NCBI GenBank assembly: GCA_900642245.1
Contig: CAAAJI010000323.1
Location: 22,793-44,892, forward strand
From: Fragilaria radians
Taxonomy: Eukaryota > Bacillariophyta > Fragilariophyceae > Fragilariales > Fragilariaceae
Length of the DNA: 22,100 nt
Reading direction: 5' to 3'
Made by a program: the position numbers and the translations under genes. The notes beneath the pieces were generated by a model. That model was not told the DNA's origin. It ran no database searches and saw only the letters and a list, made by a program, of their open reading frames with translations. This document shows positions 10,603 through 18,519 of this stretch, piece by piece; the stretch's first letter is position 1, and each line of letters begins with the position of its first letter.

Positions 10603-11060
10603 TTCTTTCATTCCATAATCAAATTGCTAAAAATGCTAGCTCTAGTCACTGTTTCTTCTTAAAGCCTCAATGTCCAAAGCTTGGGAAATCTTTTCCTTGA
10701 ATTCCAATTCTTTTGTGTATCAAATGCTTCATTTCAACAAATCTCTCTCCTTGAAGTTAATCTTGTAGCCTCATTTTCCTCTGAAACAGACTCCATAACA
10801 TTGCTAGGCATTGTATTCATGTCCTCCAGCTTTGCCTCCACTGTGTTGATTCCACTGTCTTGATCCTCAAGCGTCACTCCAAAACCAAAGAACTTCAATC
10901 TTCCAAGCAACATCATTGTACGATGAAAGATGAGATGCACAGTGGCACTTTCAACAAGCGCATGTATCCTGCTTCTTTACCCCCGTCCCTTTGCAACTAT
11001 AGTTCACAACTACTCAGGAAAAACTTTTTTTCGTTTGTCAACGCGGAAATATTGTCCATC
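10603..11060. other. Spacer upstream of the ATRX gene
   Basis: Follows the transposase relic and precedes the tandem duplication. A minus-strand ORF from ATGATG at 10916 to 10734 (60 codons, beginning MMLLGRLKFFGFGV) has fairly coding-like composition and stays open for about 23 more codons past its stop, but I cannot support it as a gene. Part of the ATRX promoter may lie here. Confidence 0.45.
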
Positions 11061-11198
11061 AAATTGGAAAAAAAAGATTCCAACAAATAAAAGAAACTTA
11101 ATTAAAGTGTGTGCATCTATTTCACATTTTTGTACATGAAAAGGGTTGGCGCGCACTAGTATCCGAGTAAACGACTGGCCGCGGGAACACAAAAACAT
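11061..11198 (+). repeat. Tandem duplication, copy 1
   Basis: This 138-bp unit is repeated at 11201-11338 with only two mismatches (11091 A versus 11231 C, and 11165 G versus 11305 C), at a period of 140 bp including a 2-bp AT spacer. It contains a GC-rich core, TTGGCGCGCACTAG and TGGCCGCGGGAACAC, that contrasts with its AT-rich surroundings. Confidence 0.95.
11146..11154 (+). promoter_or_regulatory. E2F-like site, copy 1
   Basis: GGGTTGGCGCGCAC contains TTGGCGCGC, close to the E2F consensus TTTSGCGC (the first T is G here). E2F sites mark genes expressed at S phase, which would suit a chromatin remodeller. Function is inferred from the motif and position only. Confidence 0.4.
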
Positions 11199-11200
11199 AT

Positions 11201-11338
11201 AAATTGGAAAAAAAAGATTCCAACAAATAACAGAAACTTAATTAAAGTGTGTGCATCTATTTCACATTTTTGTACATGAAAAGGGTTGGCGCGCACTAGT
11301 ATCCCAGTAAACGACTGGCCGCGGGAACACAAAAACAT
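11201..11338 (+). repeat. Tandem duplication, copy 2
   Basis: Second copy of the 138-bp unit, 136 of 138 bases identical to 11061-11198. It ends 18 bp before the ATRX start codon, so this copy must hold the proximal 5' UTR and perhaps the transcription start. The in-frame stop upstream of the ATG (TAG at 11297-11299) lies in this copy. Confidence 0.95.
11286..11294 (+). promoter_or_regulatory. E2F-like site, copy 2
   Basis: TTGGCGCGC, identical to 11146-11154 and exactly 140 bp downstream, 63 bp before the ATG. Because it is so near the ATG, it may instead lie in the transcribed leader if transcription starts in copy 1. Confidence 0.4.
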
Positions 11339-11356
11339 CGCTTTAGGAAAAGAGAA

Positions 11357-14300
11357 ATGATTCCAAGAAACTCGAATGCTTTTCTAAAGGATATAAAGCT
11401 GGAGAGAAATAAGAACAAACGACCTTCATCGCGTAGCCAACAATCTGAATTAATTGTCATCCAAGACAGTGATGCCTCAGAAGAAGAGCATGAGCTTTCA
11501 CTTAGAAGTATTGAAAATTCGTCAACCAAGCAAATGAATCATCCATCGGTGACAGTAAAAACTGCAAAGTTGAGAAACAAATCACAAGGCAAAAGCAAAG
11601 CAGAAAACAGAAAGAATCATCAGGTTCCACTTCAAAAGCTTACAGATGTTAAGCACCAGCAAGGGCAGCAAGCGATCGAATCTAAGGTAGACGCTCGACA
11701 CACTGGAAATTCAATCGCATCTCAACCTCCAGTTAGAGCAAAATCTCAAAGAATCATCCAACAACGCAAAGACAAATGGAAGTCAGCCATTCGAGAATTA
11801 TCACGTAGCAATTTGACGAAACAGGAACGACGGCGCCTCAAACGACTCATTCTCAAACCGGAACAAACGGAACAAAAACGGTTTGATTTGCCAGAGGAAA
11901 ATAAAGTTACAATAAACTCCGTCATACCTACACTAGAGCAAGATGAATCAAATTCTTCCTCTGATGAATTTTACATTCCTCGTCAACCAGCTCCCTTTCG
12001 TCGTAAACATAGACCTGTCTCGCCCAAACCATCAGATTCCCATGAAAATCCAACTGCAGATTTTTTAACGTCTCACTGTTGGGTATGCCATAAACGAGTA
12101 AAAGAAGTAGATGGAAAGCCTTGTCTCTATGCCATGCACCTACATCCAACTTTAATGGTTCCCTGTTGTCTGATTTGCTGTGATGAAATTCAAGCAATTG
12201 ATACACCGGAGGACCAAGATGATTTAGAGTCTTGTATGGGATGTGCTCGTGAGGATAGCCTTTTGCTTTGCGATATATGTCCTAAAGGCTTTTGTGAAAC
12301 TTGTACGGCTCAAGCTTGGGGTGGGGGAGCATCAGGGCTTCAGCAAGTTGAGCGATTAATCAAGGATAACAATCGAAGCTGGGCTTGCCTAACGTGTAAT
12401 CCTCCCAAGCCCTTAACTTTGCTTCAAATATTAGATGCAAAAAATGAGGGCGAGAGCGAGATAGAGGAAGACATTGAAGATGTAGCTGCCAGGCTTGTAG
12501 TCAAACTGGATGCAATCGAAGATGATTTGGAATCTTGTGATAAACTATTGGAAGAAGACAATCTAACACGTCTCAAGGAAGAGATCCGTGAAGAGCTTAT
12601 TGAAAGTATTCCAGTTGGGAATGAGCTTGATGAGAAGGTGGAAGAGGATTTGGAACTCTGGAAGGTAGAGCATTTAGAACACATGATCCGCGTTCAAGAC
12701 TACAAAGCTGATATCCTGGAACGCCTTAATGGTTGTGGTATTTCGGATGATCAATATTATAAATATCGAGCTGAAAGGAATCCCAAGGTTGTATCAACCG
12801 ATGAATACAACAGTGAATGGAGACGGAACGCTGACTTGGAAATAGATAGAAGAGTTCTGGAAGAGCAGAAAATGCCATCGTTTCTAAAAGATAATATTCA
12901 GGGTAAGTGTATTAATTTTCGTGACAATTGCCCTTGATCCATCAACGTGCACTAACTTTGCCATTAGACGAAGCCGGTGATTCGGACGAGGAAGAAAAGC
13001 GAGCTCTAGCAGAGGTTGAGGATCTTTGCACCAGTTTGGAACCTGAGGTTTGGGAAACAGAGGACCTGATAAAAACTAGGAGGCAATGGAAAAGTCAGCA
13101 TTTTGAATCTCGAGAGTTTATCGAGAAAAAGCAACAGCTCTATTTAGAAAGGGATGATGTATACCTCAAGAATATAGGCTCTCAAGTAACGAAAATCGAT
13201 AGGGAGAGCGACGAAAAGGCTGCAAAAGAGGAATTTTCGTTTGTGTCGCTAGCTTCGAAAGAAGGTGTGATGGTGCGTCGAGATGCAATTCATGCCTTAC
13301 AAACAAGGGTGGGAATCAAACAAGAAGCTTCCTCTTCAAATCCAATGAGTTCTGTTTCGAAACTCAATGATGATTCTAAGAAGCAAGCTCGATCTAAGGA
13401 AGATGTCAAAGATAAAAGAAGCAAATCTTTGATATCTGACAAAAGCACATCTGACAATCAAAGGATAAATTCTGAGTCAATAACAATCACCCCTCCTTCA
13501 CAGTCTAAGCAAGAAGTTGACTATTCTAAATCTAATGATGATGATTCCTTTTGGGGTTCATGTGTTGAATTGTCTAGTGTAGATCAAAACAGTGGAGCAA
13601 GGAGAGTTCGATTGGCCAATGCGATAGCCTCGCATTTGAAGCCGCATCAAGTGGAAGGAATCAAGTTTATGTGGAGAAACACTTGTAGTGACCTACCAAT
13701 GATACAAACGCGAGAAGAAATGCTGTTGGAAAAGGACGTTGGTGGTTGCATTTTGGCTCACATGATGGGATTAGGTACGTTTTTACTTTCGGAAAGTTAT
13801 TGAAAGCCATGGCGACATCTCAGGAATTATTATTTTTTATTGAAAACAAAAGGCAAATCACTTCAAGTAGTGGCACTTGTTCACACTTTACTACATCACC
13901 CATCGTTACGACCTCCAAGCGCTGTCAATTCAAGACCGTTCATCAGAAACATTCTTCTTATTGTTCCCGTCAACACAATCGCCAACTGGACCAATGAATT
14001 TGATAAGTGGACTGGGAAGCTCAAGCACTCTGTTCGATACTTTGATTATTCATCCGTTCAGATAGCCTCTCGTCCGAAAATTCTTCAAGACTGGTCAGAT
14101 TTGGGTGGTGTTTTCTTGATTGGATCGGATGCATTCACAAGATTGGCAAAAATGGATTCGATGAATAAGGTAAGTCATATTGAGCTAGTGTTTTGCAACA
14201 AAGGTTTCTCTCTAACGTCCATTGAATGCTCTCTAGCTATTCCATGATCCAGGACCTGATATGGTCATACTAGATGAGGCGCATACGCTGTTAAAGACTC

Positions 14301-17032
14301 AGTACTCAGAAGTTTCAAAAATGTTGGGTCCGTTGAGAACCAAGCGACGAATCACGTTAACCGGAACTCCGTTTGTAAACAATCTTAGAGGTAATTAACT
14401 TTCTCTTGAGTTGTTTACCCTTTTCGAAATCTTACACTTCTGTCTTCAGAATATTTTAAACTGTTAGATTGGTGTCGCCCTGGTGTATTGGGAACTTTCG
14501 AGAACTTTGATCGAACGTTCATTCAAAATATAATGGCGGGATTATCATCTGATTCAACGCCGCAACAAGTCGCTGATCAGGTCCGAACATCTAAATTACT
14601 TTTCAGTACTATGTCTCCTTTTATGCAGAGGAGAGGAATATCTTTTCTAACTAGAGATCTACCCCCCTCACAAACTGCGGTTCTATACATAAGACAATCC
14701 AAGCTTCAGTCAAGACTCTACAGGAGTTTTGAAACTTATGTTAAGAGCCTTCAGAGCCACGAAAAACTATCCTTCATATCTCATTACCAGATGCTCAGGC
14801 CATTACATAATCATCCATACTGTCTTTTACAGCAATCCATGAATAAATCATGCGAAAGAAAGGGTAATCTAGATTCGCTTTATTCTGGACCAACAATTGA
14901 AAAGCGAATGCTAGAAACCGAAAGGTTTGATGTGAAATCCATAACATCAGAACCAAAATTGCATACTAATCAAAGTGCGCAAGGAAGTCATGACTCCAAC
15001 GCCTTTGCGTATGATAAGCCACAAGGGAGAAAACATTATCAGTGGATGGAAAAGGTAATTTCTAAACTGGATGAGTCGTCTGTCAGTTCCGTAAAGCATG
15101 GGCACAAAATTTTTTTACTCCTTCAAATTCTTGCTATTTCTGAATCCATGGGTGACAAAGTTGTGGTTTTTACCCAATGCTTGAAGACTCTCGATTTGAT
15201 TGAAAAGGTATTGACCAGCAGCAATTGGGCGCGATATTGTTTTGGTCAGGAAAAGAACATTTCCCTCTCGAATTGGAAAAAGGGGACAGACTATGTACGA
15301 ATTGATGGTAGCGTACATGCGTCAGAGCGAGGCGTATTAATTTCTAACTTCAACGAAGAGCTAGGTGGCGTGAAAGCATTTTTGTTGTCAATCGAAGCAG
15401 GTGGAATGGGGTAAGATCTTTCGTTGTTTCGCCAGCATGGAATTTTCCCTTGTGTCTAATCATCATCAGAATCAACTTGGTTGCAGCAAATAGGGTAGTG
15501 ATTTTTGACAACCACTGGGTAAGTCGCTCTGTTCTTTCTTGGATTACGGTGTTAGATTACTAATACGCGGTTCCAGAATCCGACTATTTCTAGCCAAGCC
15601 TTTCATCGCTGCTACCGGTTCGGCCAGCAAAAACCTGTTTATGGGTACCGATTTATCACCCAGGGTTCAATGGAAGAAAAAATATTTAAACGCTCTGTTA
15701 CAAAATCAGGAGTTGCAGCCCGTGTCATTGATCAACAGTTTCCAGAACGAAATTTTACAGATCGCGAATTGGCAGAAATTCAAGCTTTAGATACTTGGGC
15801 ACAATGTGATAGGTGAGTGACATAAATTTAGCTGAAAAATCTTTCATTGCTGAGTCTAAGGGATTCCGATAGATGTCTCCAATGGCGTTTACTATTTTTC
15901 AGTGATGAAGAGGGTCTTCCAGATAAATGGTATTGTGAGTTGAATAACGATCCACTGAATAACGCCTGTAAAATCCCGGAACGGTCACAACTTTGGTATG
16001 AACAGAATCGCAGTCGTATAGCAGATATGACTGAAAAGAAAAAAGTTGGAGAAACAAGCACATATCGAGAAGTCGGAGGAGACACTCTCGGAAATGCCGA
16101 ATCAGACGCCTCTAAAATTGAGCTCGTAAAGAAAGATGCACTTCTACTTGCAATGGGCGTTCTGGATCTTTTCAGTAGCAAAACTGTAAATGTTGGTCAG
16201 AATGGAAACACGACTCCAATATCCGTCATAAGTGATATACAGTTTCAAGAAATGCTCCAAACTGAGTCAAACGATCTTGCAATTGAAGCCTTAGAATCCA
16301 AGGATGATGAAGCATCTCAAGCCTCCAAAAAGCGCCGTTCGAGAAGATGGCGCAGAACAGCACAGCGCTATTCAGACTACAAACAAAGCAGATTTGGATT
16401 CCGCTTCTAAAAATGCCGTTAAACAGGACTTTGCTTCAACACCATTAGAGTCCAAGGATGCTATTGTGATGCGAGATGGCGCCACTGCAAAGACTGCATC
16501 CGCTTCTCGACAAAGTTCGTCGAAACACAGGTCACCATCATCAAGCGACATATCTCCTCTATCCAAGGCAAAAATTTGTGAGTCGCATGTCAATGCTGAA
16601 AAGGCTGTTTCCCAAAAGGAAGCCATAGTGAAGGTTAATTCTGATATCCAAAATAAGAAAAAGGACTCTCCAAAAGTATCAGGAAGCTCAAAAAGGACTT
16701 TGTCAAACTTACAGCAAGAAAGGAGAAAAAAAGTTGTATCTATGTCGGTACTTAAGGAAACTTTTGTGAAACCGGAATCTGCTCGAATTCATGACACGCT
16801 CTCGCCCTCACAACAGCGTTTCGTGCACGAGCAGGGGAAAATGAGTGCATTATCTACCATTATTAAACGAAACGCTACGATAAACGATGCGATTCCTCGG
16901 AAAAAGCCAAAGGCAATCACGAATAGTGGCCAAACCCCTCTCTTTGTAACCAAAAATCAAAACCAGAAAAAGAAAAAAGGACTACTTTCTGAGGTAATAG
17001 ACCTAATGTGCAGTGATGAGGAAATAGAATAG
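11357..17032 (+). CDS. ATRX: ATRX-type SNF2 chromatin remodeller with ADD and CW fingers
   Basis: Exons: 11357-12902, 12968-13774, 13853-14169, 14237-14390, 14450-15410, 15470-15518, 15577-15812 and 15873-17032, about 1,720-1,740 residues. ATG 11357 is the first after an in-frame TAG (11297). An ATP-driven remodeller and histone-variant depositor in the nucleus is the family role. An ADD module (about 238-350) shows CWVC, CCLICC, CMGCARED, CDICPKGFCETC and CLTC. The core has ILAHMMGLGKS (Walker A, about 784), ILDEAH (903-906), LTGTP (931-935), GINLVAANRVVIFDNHWNP and QAFHRCYRFGQQKP (about 1285-1298), matching animal ATRX in order and wording. A CW finger follows (1352-1389): WAQCDRCLQWR, then LPDKWYC and a last Cys. 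The tail is Ser/Lys-rich. SUMO-binding-like LIVIQDSD and VIDLMCSDEE sit at the two ends. Splice phases agree through seven introns; the last exon has one frame break near 16295-16410. Confidence 0.93.
12068..12406 (+). other. ADD zinc-finger module (coding region)
   Basis: Encodes residues about 238-350 of the ATRX protein. A GATA-like CxxC pair of fingers is followed by a PHD-like finger (CMGCAREDSLLLCDICPKGF, then CETC and, after a loop, CLTC). In animal ATRX and DNMT3 proteins this fold reads histone H3 unmodified at K4 together with K9me3. Cysteine order and the aromatic/acidic wording fit; the ligand is inferred. Confidence 0.85.
12903..12967 (+). other. ATRX intron 1 (65 nt)
   Basis: Donor GTAAGT, acceptor TTTGCCATTAG. 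Candidate branch site CTAAC at 12952-12956. It splits a GAC codon after its first base; joining gives DNIQ-DEAGDSDEEE. Confidence 0.9.
13775..13852 (+). other. ATRX intron 2 (78 nt)
   Basis: Donor GTACGT, acceptor AACAAAAG. It interrupts the Walker A glycine codon: MMGL-G-KSLQ is restored only by this join. It contains an in-frame stop, and no clear CTAAY branch site is visible. Another AG at 13822-13823 would break the frame. Confidence 0.9.
14170..14236 (+). other. ATRX intron 3 (67 nt)
   Basis: Donor GTAAGT, acceptor GCTCTCTAG, candidate branch site CTAAC at 14212-14216. It lies between codons, just before the strand bearing the DEAH motif. Confidence 0.92.
14391..14449 (+). other. ATRX intron 4 (59 nt)
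   Basis: Donor GTAATT, acceptor TCTGTCTTCAG with a pyrimidine run. The junction codon GAA joins VNNLR to EYFKLLDW, as in SNF2 proteins. Confidence 0.92.
15411..15469 (+). other. ATRX intron 5 (59 nt)
   Basis: Donor GTAAGA, acceptor ATCATCATCAG, candidate branch site CTAAT at 15456-15460. Joining gives EAGGMG-INLVAANRVV, SNF2 helicase motif V. Confidence 0.93.
15519..15576 (+). other. ATRX intron 6 (58 nt)
   Basis: Donor GTAAGT, acceptor CGCGGTTCCAG, with a textbook-like branch site TACTAAT at 15558-15564. It follows a 49-nt exon and falls exactly between W and N of the DNHW-NP motif. Confidence 0.94.
15795..15971 (+). other. CW zinc finger (coding region, spans intron 7)
   Basis: Encodes residues about 1352-1389: WAQCDRCLQWR, LPDKWYC, and a final Cys in NNACKIPE. 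The spacing and the three tryptophans match the CW family found in MORC proteins and in plant and animal chromatin regulators, most of which read H3K4 methylation. An insertion (LLFFSDEEG) replaces the usual short link after the second tryptophan. Confidence 0.87.
15813..15872 (+). other. ATRX intron 7 (60 nt)
   Basis: Donor GTGAGT, acceptor GGATTCCGATAG, possible branch site CTAAG at 15856-15860. It splits the CW finger inside CDRC. An alternative acceptor CTATTTTTCAG about 29 bases later would delete CLQWR and destroy the finger. Confidence 0.88.
16295..16410 (+). other. Frame break in the last ATRX exon
   Basis: The frame running through the CW finger stops at 16408-16410, whereas the frame that continues to 17032 is closed upstream by TAG at 16292-16294. 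The change must occur between, and needs removal of 1 base or of 3n+1 bases. A weak intron (GTTCGA donor at 16337, acceptors after ACAAAG or ACAAAGCAG, 52 or 55 nt) would fit the length rule but has a poor donor. An indel or a frameshift are the alternatives. The tail on both sides has the same Ser/Lys/Asp-rich character. Confidence 0.7.
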
Positions 17033-17226
17033 ACTCGACTGTAACACATACTTTCTAAAGAAGAATTTTGCCGCGCACTTGAACAATCTTGTCGCAATTT
17101 CTTTCCTTAATTTAATATGTAATAATTCTTAGCGCTTTTTCTATATCATATCCTTTCTTTCTCACGGTAATTTGAACTCATTTTGATTCTCATTTTACAT
17201 ACATCTCTTCAACTCTGTTACTAATC
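17033..17226. terminator. Shared 3' region of two convergent genes
   Basis: Only 194 bp separate the stop codons of the plus-strand ATRX gene and the minus-strand 430-codon gene. The segment is AT-rich with TTAATTTAATATGTAATAA-like stretches and must hold both 3' UTRs and cleavage sites. The transcripts may overlap. Confidence 0.5.
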
Positions 17227-18519
17227 TCATTCATCATCTTCATTCGAATCATCCCCTGCATTATCCCCATACATCAATAACATATCTCCCATTTCCTCCC
17301 CACGATTACCACCAATAGAAATTGTTATTGTTCCATCTGGATGACGTCTTTGCTCCACCTGCGAAGACTGGTGCGGAATGCGCTCATGTGGCGGTGGAAC
17401 AAATGTCATCGGCACAACACCAGGACCTTCCATAGGACCTGGAGGACCATGCGGATTAGGATAGGGATAATGTCCCGGGTTTTGGGGATATTGATTACCT
17501 GACGGAGGAGACATGGACATCTCCGAACCACCGTATGCTAAATGAGGTGGAATATTTGCGCCCCCATGGCCTTTTCCCCGTCCCATACTCTTAAGCCTTT
17601 GTCGCCGCAGACGATCACCTTCGTTCTTTCGCTGTTTTGCAGTCAAGGCTGTCTCTAGGAACTGCCGTTCAATTTTAGTTCGTTTACGTTCTGGTTTGTT
17701 TAATATTCGATCGATTTCCGACTTTTTTTCGATCGCGCGTTCCCTGGAACGATCATTTTTTCTTTTTCGTCGTGCCTCAAATTGATCGAATAATACCTTT
17801 TCTTCTTCTGTTTTCCCTAGCTCTTCCTTTACTTTCAATTCCAACATTTTTTCTCGAAGCTTAGCGGCTCTTGAACGAGACTGAGCGTTCTTTCTCGCTC
17901 GCCTATCTAGGATCTCTTGTCGCGTCGGTACCTTTGATTTGACATACATCTTCATTCGTGCTGCTGATCCAAATGTCCCGATTTCTTCACTTTCATTGAA
18001 GCCATCATCCTCGTCTTCTGGATCTAACGTCCCATCATGATCCTCTGGATAGCTTGTAATTCCTTGTTCGTTATATGCTTGATGATGCGGAGGTACTGAA
18101 TGATCATAACCATATGGAGGTGGATGATACGGAGGCGGTGGTCCATATGGACTGTTGCCATAAGGTGGATACATATGACCGTATGGAGGAGGTGGACCAT
18201 ATGAAGGGTGATAATGAGATTGCTGGAAGTGAGGTGGCATTGGAGGATAACCTGCAGCAGCAGCCGCTGCAGCCTCAGGAGGAATAGGTGGAGGCGGTAC
18301 CATGCCTCCAGGAGGAGGAGGACCATAACGATCATGATGGAGATAGGCATGAGGTGGAGGGTAATGTGGTGGATGAGAGTGAGATGCAGCATCATGTAAG
18401 CTATTTGACGTTGTTTCATCATCTGGTCCATTGGGTATTCCATCATGACGCTGAGTACGATAGTCGTCAGAAGGATGATCTGTCTTGCTGCCTTTTACTG
18501 TCGACCATTCTTCACTCAT
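17227..18519 (-). CDS. Basic 44-residue-repeat protein with Pro/Tyr/His-rich N-terminus
   Basis: An uninterrupted 430-codon gene; ATG at 18519, TGA at 17229-17227. Residues 45-150 are low-complexity and rich in Pro, Tyr, His and Gly (many PYG/PPPP units, one run of seven Ala). Residues 158-182 are strongly acidic. Residues 206-313 hold three basic motifs, RRARKNAQSRSRAAK, RRKRKNDRSRERAIEKK and AKQRKNEGDRLRRQRLK, whose Asn residues fall at 211, 255 and 299, exactly 44 apart. Glu/Lys-rich, probably helical stretches lie between them. Another Pro/Gly-rich part follows, then RRHPDGTITISIGG and an acidic end. The basic motif resembles a bZIP basic region in tone, but the Asn-to-Arg spacing is shorter and no leucine zipper follows. 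Nuclear nucleic-acid binding is inferred. I think similar proteins occur in diatoms, but I cannot name the family. Confidence 0.85.
   Translation of the reverse strand: MSEEWSTVKGSKTDHPSDDYRTQRHDGIPNGPDDETTSNSLHDAASHSHPPHYPPPHAYLHHDRYGPPPPGGMVPPPPIPPEAAAAAAAGYPPMPPHFQQSHYHPSYGPPPPYGHMYPPYGNSPYGPPPPYHPPPYGYDHSVPPHHQAYNEQGITSYPEDHDGTLDPEDEDDGFNESEEIGTFGSAARMKMYVKSKVPTRQEILDRRARKNAQSRSRAAKLREKMLELKVKEELGKTEEEKVLFDQFEARRKRKNDRSRERAIEKKSEIDRILNKPERKRTKIERQFLETALTAKQRKNEGDRLRRQRLKSMGRGKGHGGANIPPHLAYGGSEMSMSPPSGNQYPQNPGHYPYPNPHGPPGPMEGPGVVPMTFVPPPHERIPHQSSQVEQRRHPDGTITISIGGNRGEEMGDMLLMYGDNAGDDSNEDDE
17583..17904 (-). repeat. Three tandem 44-residue basic repeats (coding)
   Basis: Residues 206-249 and 250-293 are full units and 294-313 is a partial third. 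Conserved are the [RK]-x-RKN-x-x-[SD]-R core, an R/A-rich continuation and, in the two full units, a KT or RT with following Glu about 30 residues in. DNA-level similarity between units is low, so the duplication is old. Confidence 0.8.

Noticed and set aside
10734..10916. Minus-strand 60-codon ORF beginning MMLLGRLKFFGFGV
   Set aside because: Short, no recognised motif, no splice partners found and an in-frame stop followed by more open frame. Perhaps a gene fragment, but not supportable as a gene.
11010..11529. Minus-strand ORFs sharing the peptide MFLCSRGQSFT
   Set aside because: They are created by the 138-bp tandem duplication, which carries the same antisense frame twice; no independent evidence of coding.
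12424..12684. Serine-rich ORF on the minus strand
   Set aside because: It is the complement of the Glu/Asp/Lys-rich coding region of ATRX exon 1; the serine runs are a shadow of GAA/GAG/GAT codons.
17583..17904. Calling the 430-residue protein a bZIP transcription factor
   Set aside because: The basic motif has Asn followed by Ser-Arg at too short a spacing, it occurs three times, and no heptad of leucines follows any copy. A profile might still report a weak bZIP hit.
18024..18446. 140-codon minus-strand ORF rich in His, Met and Leu
   Set aside because: A shadow frame of the repetitive Pro/Tyr/His-rich coding region of the 430-codon gene.
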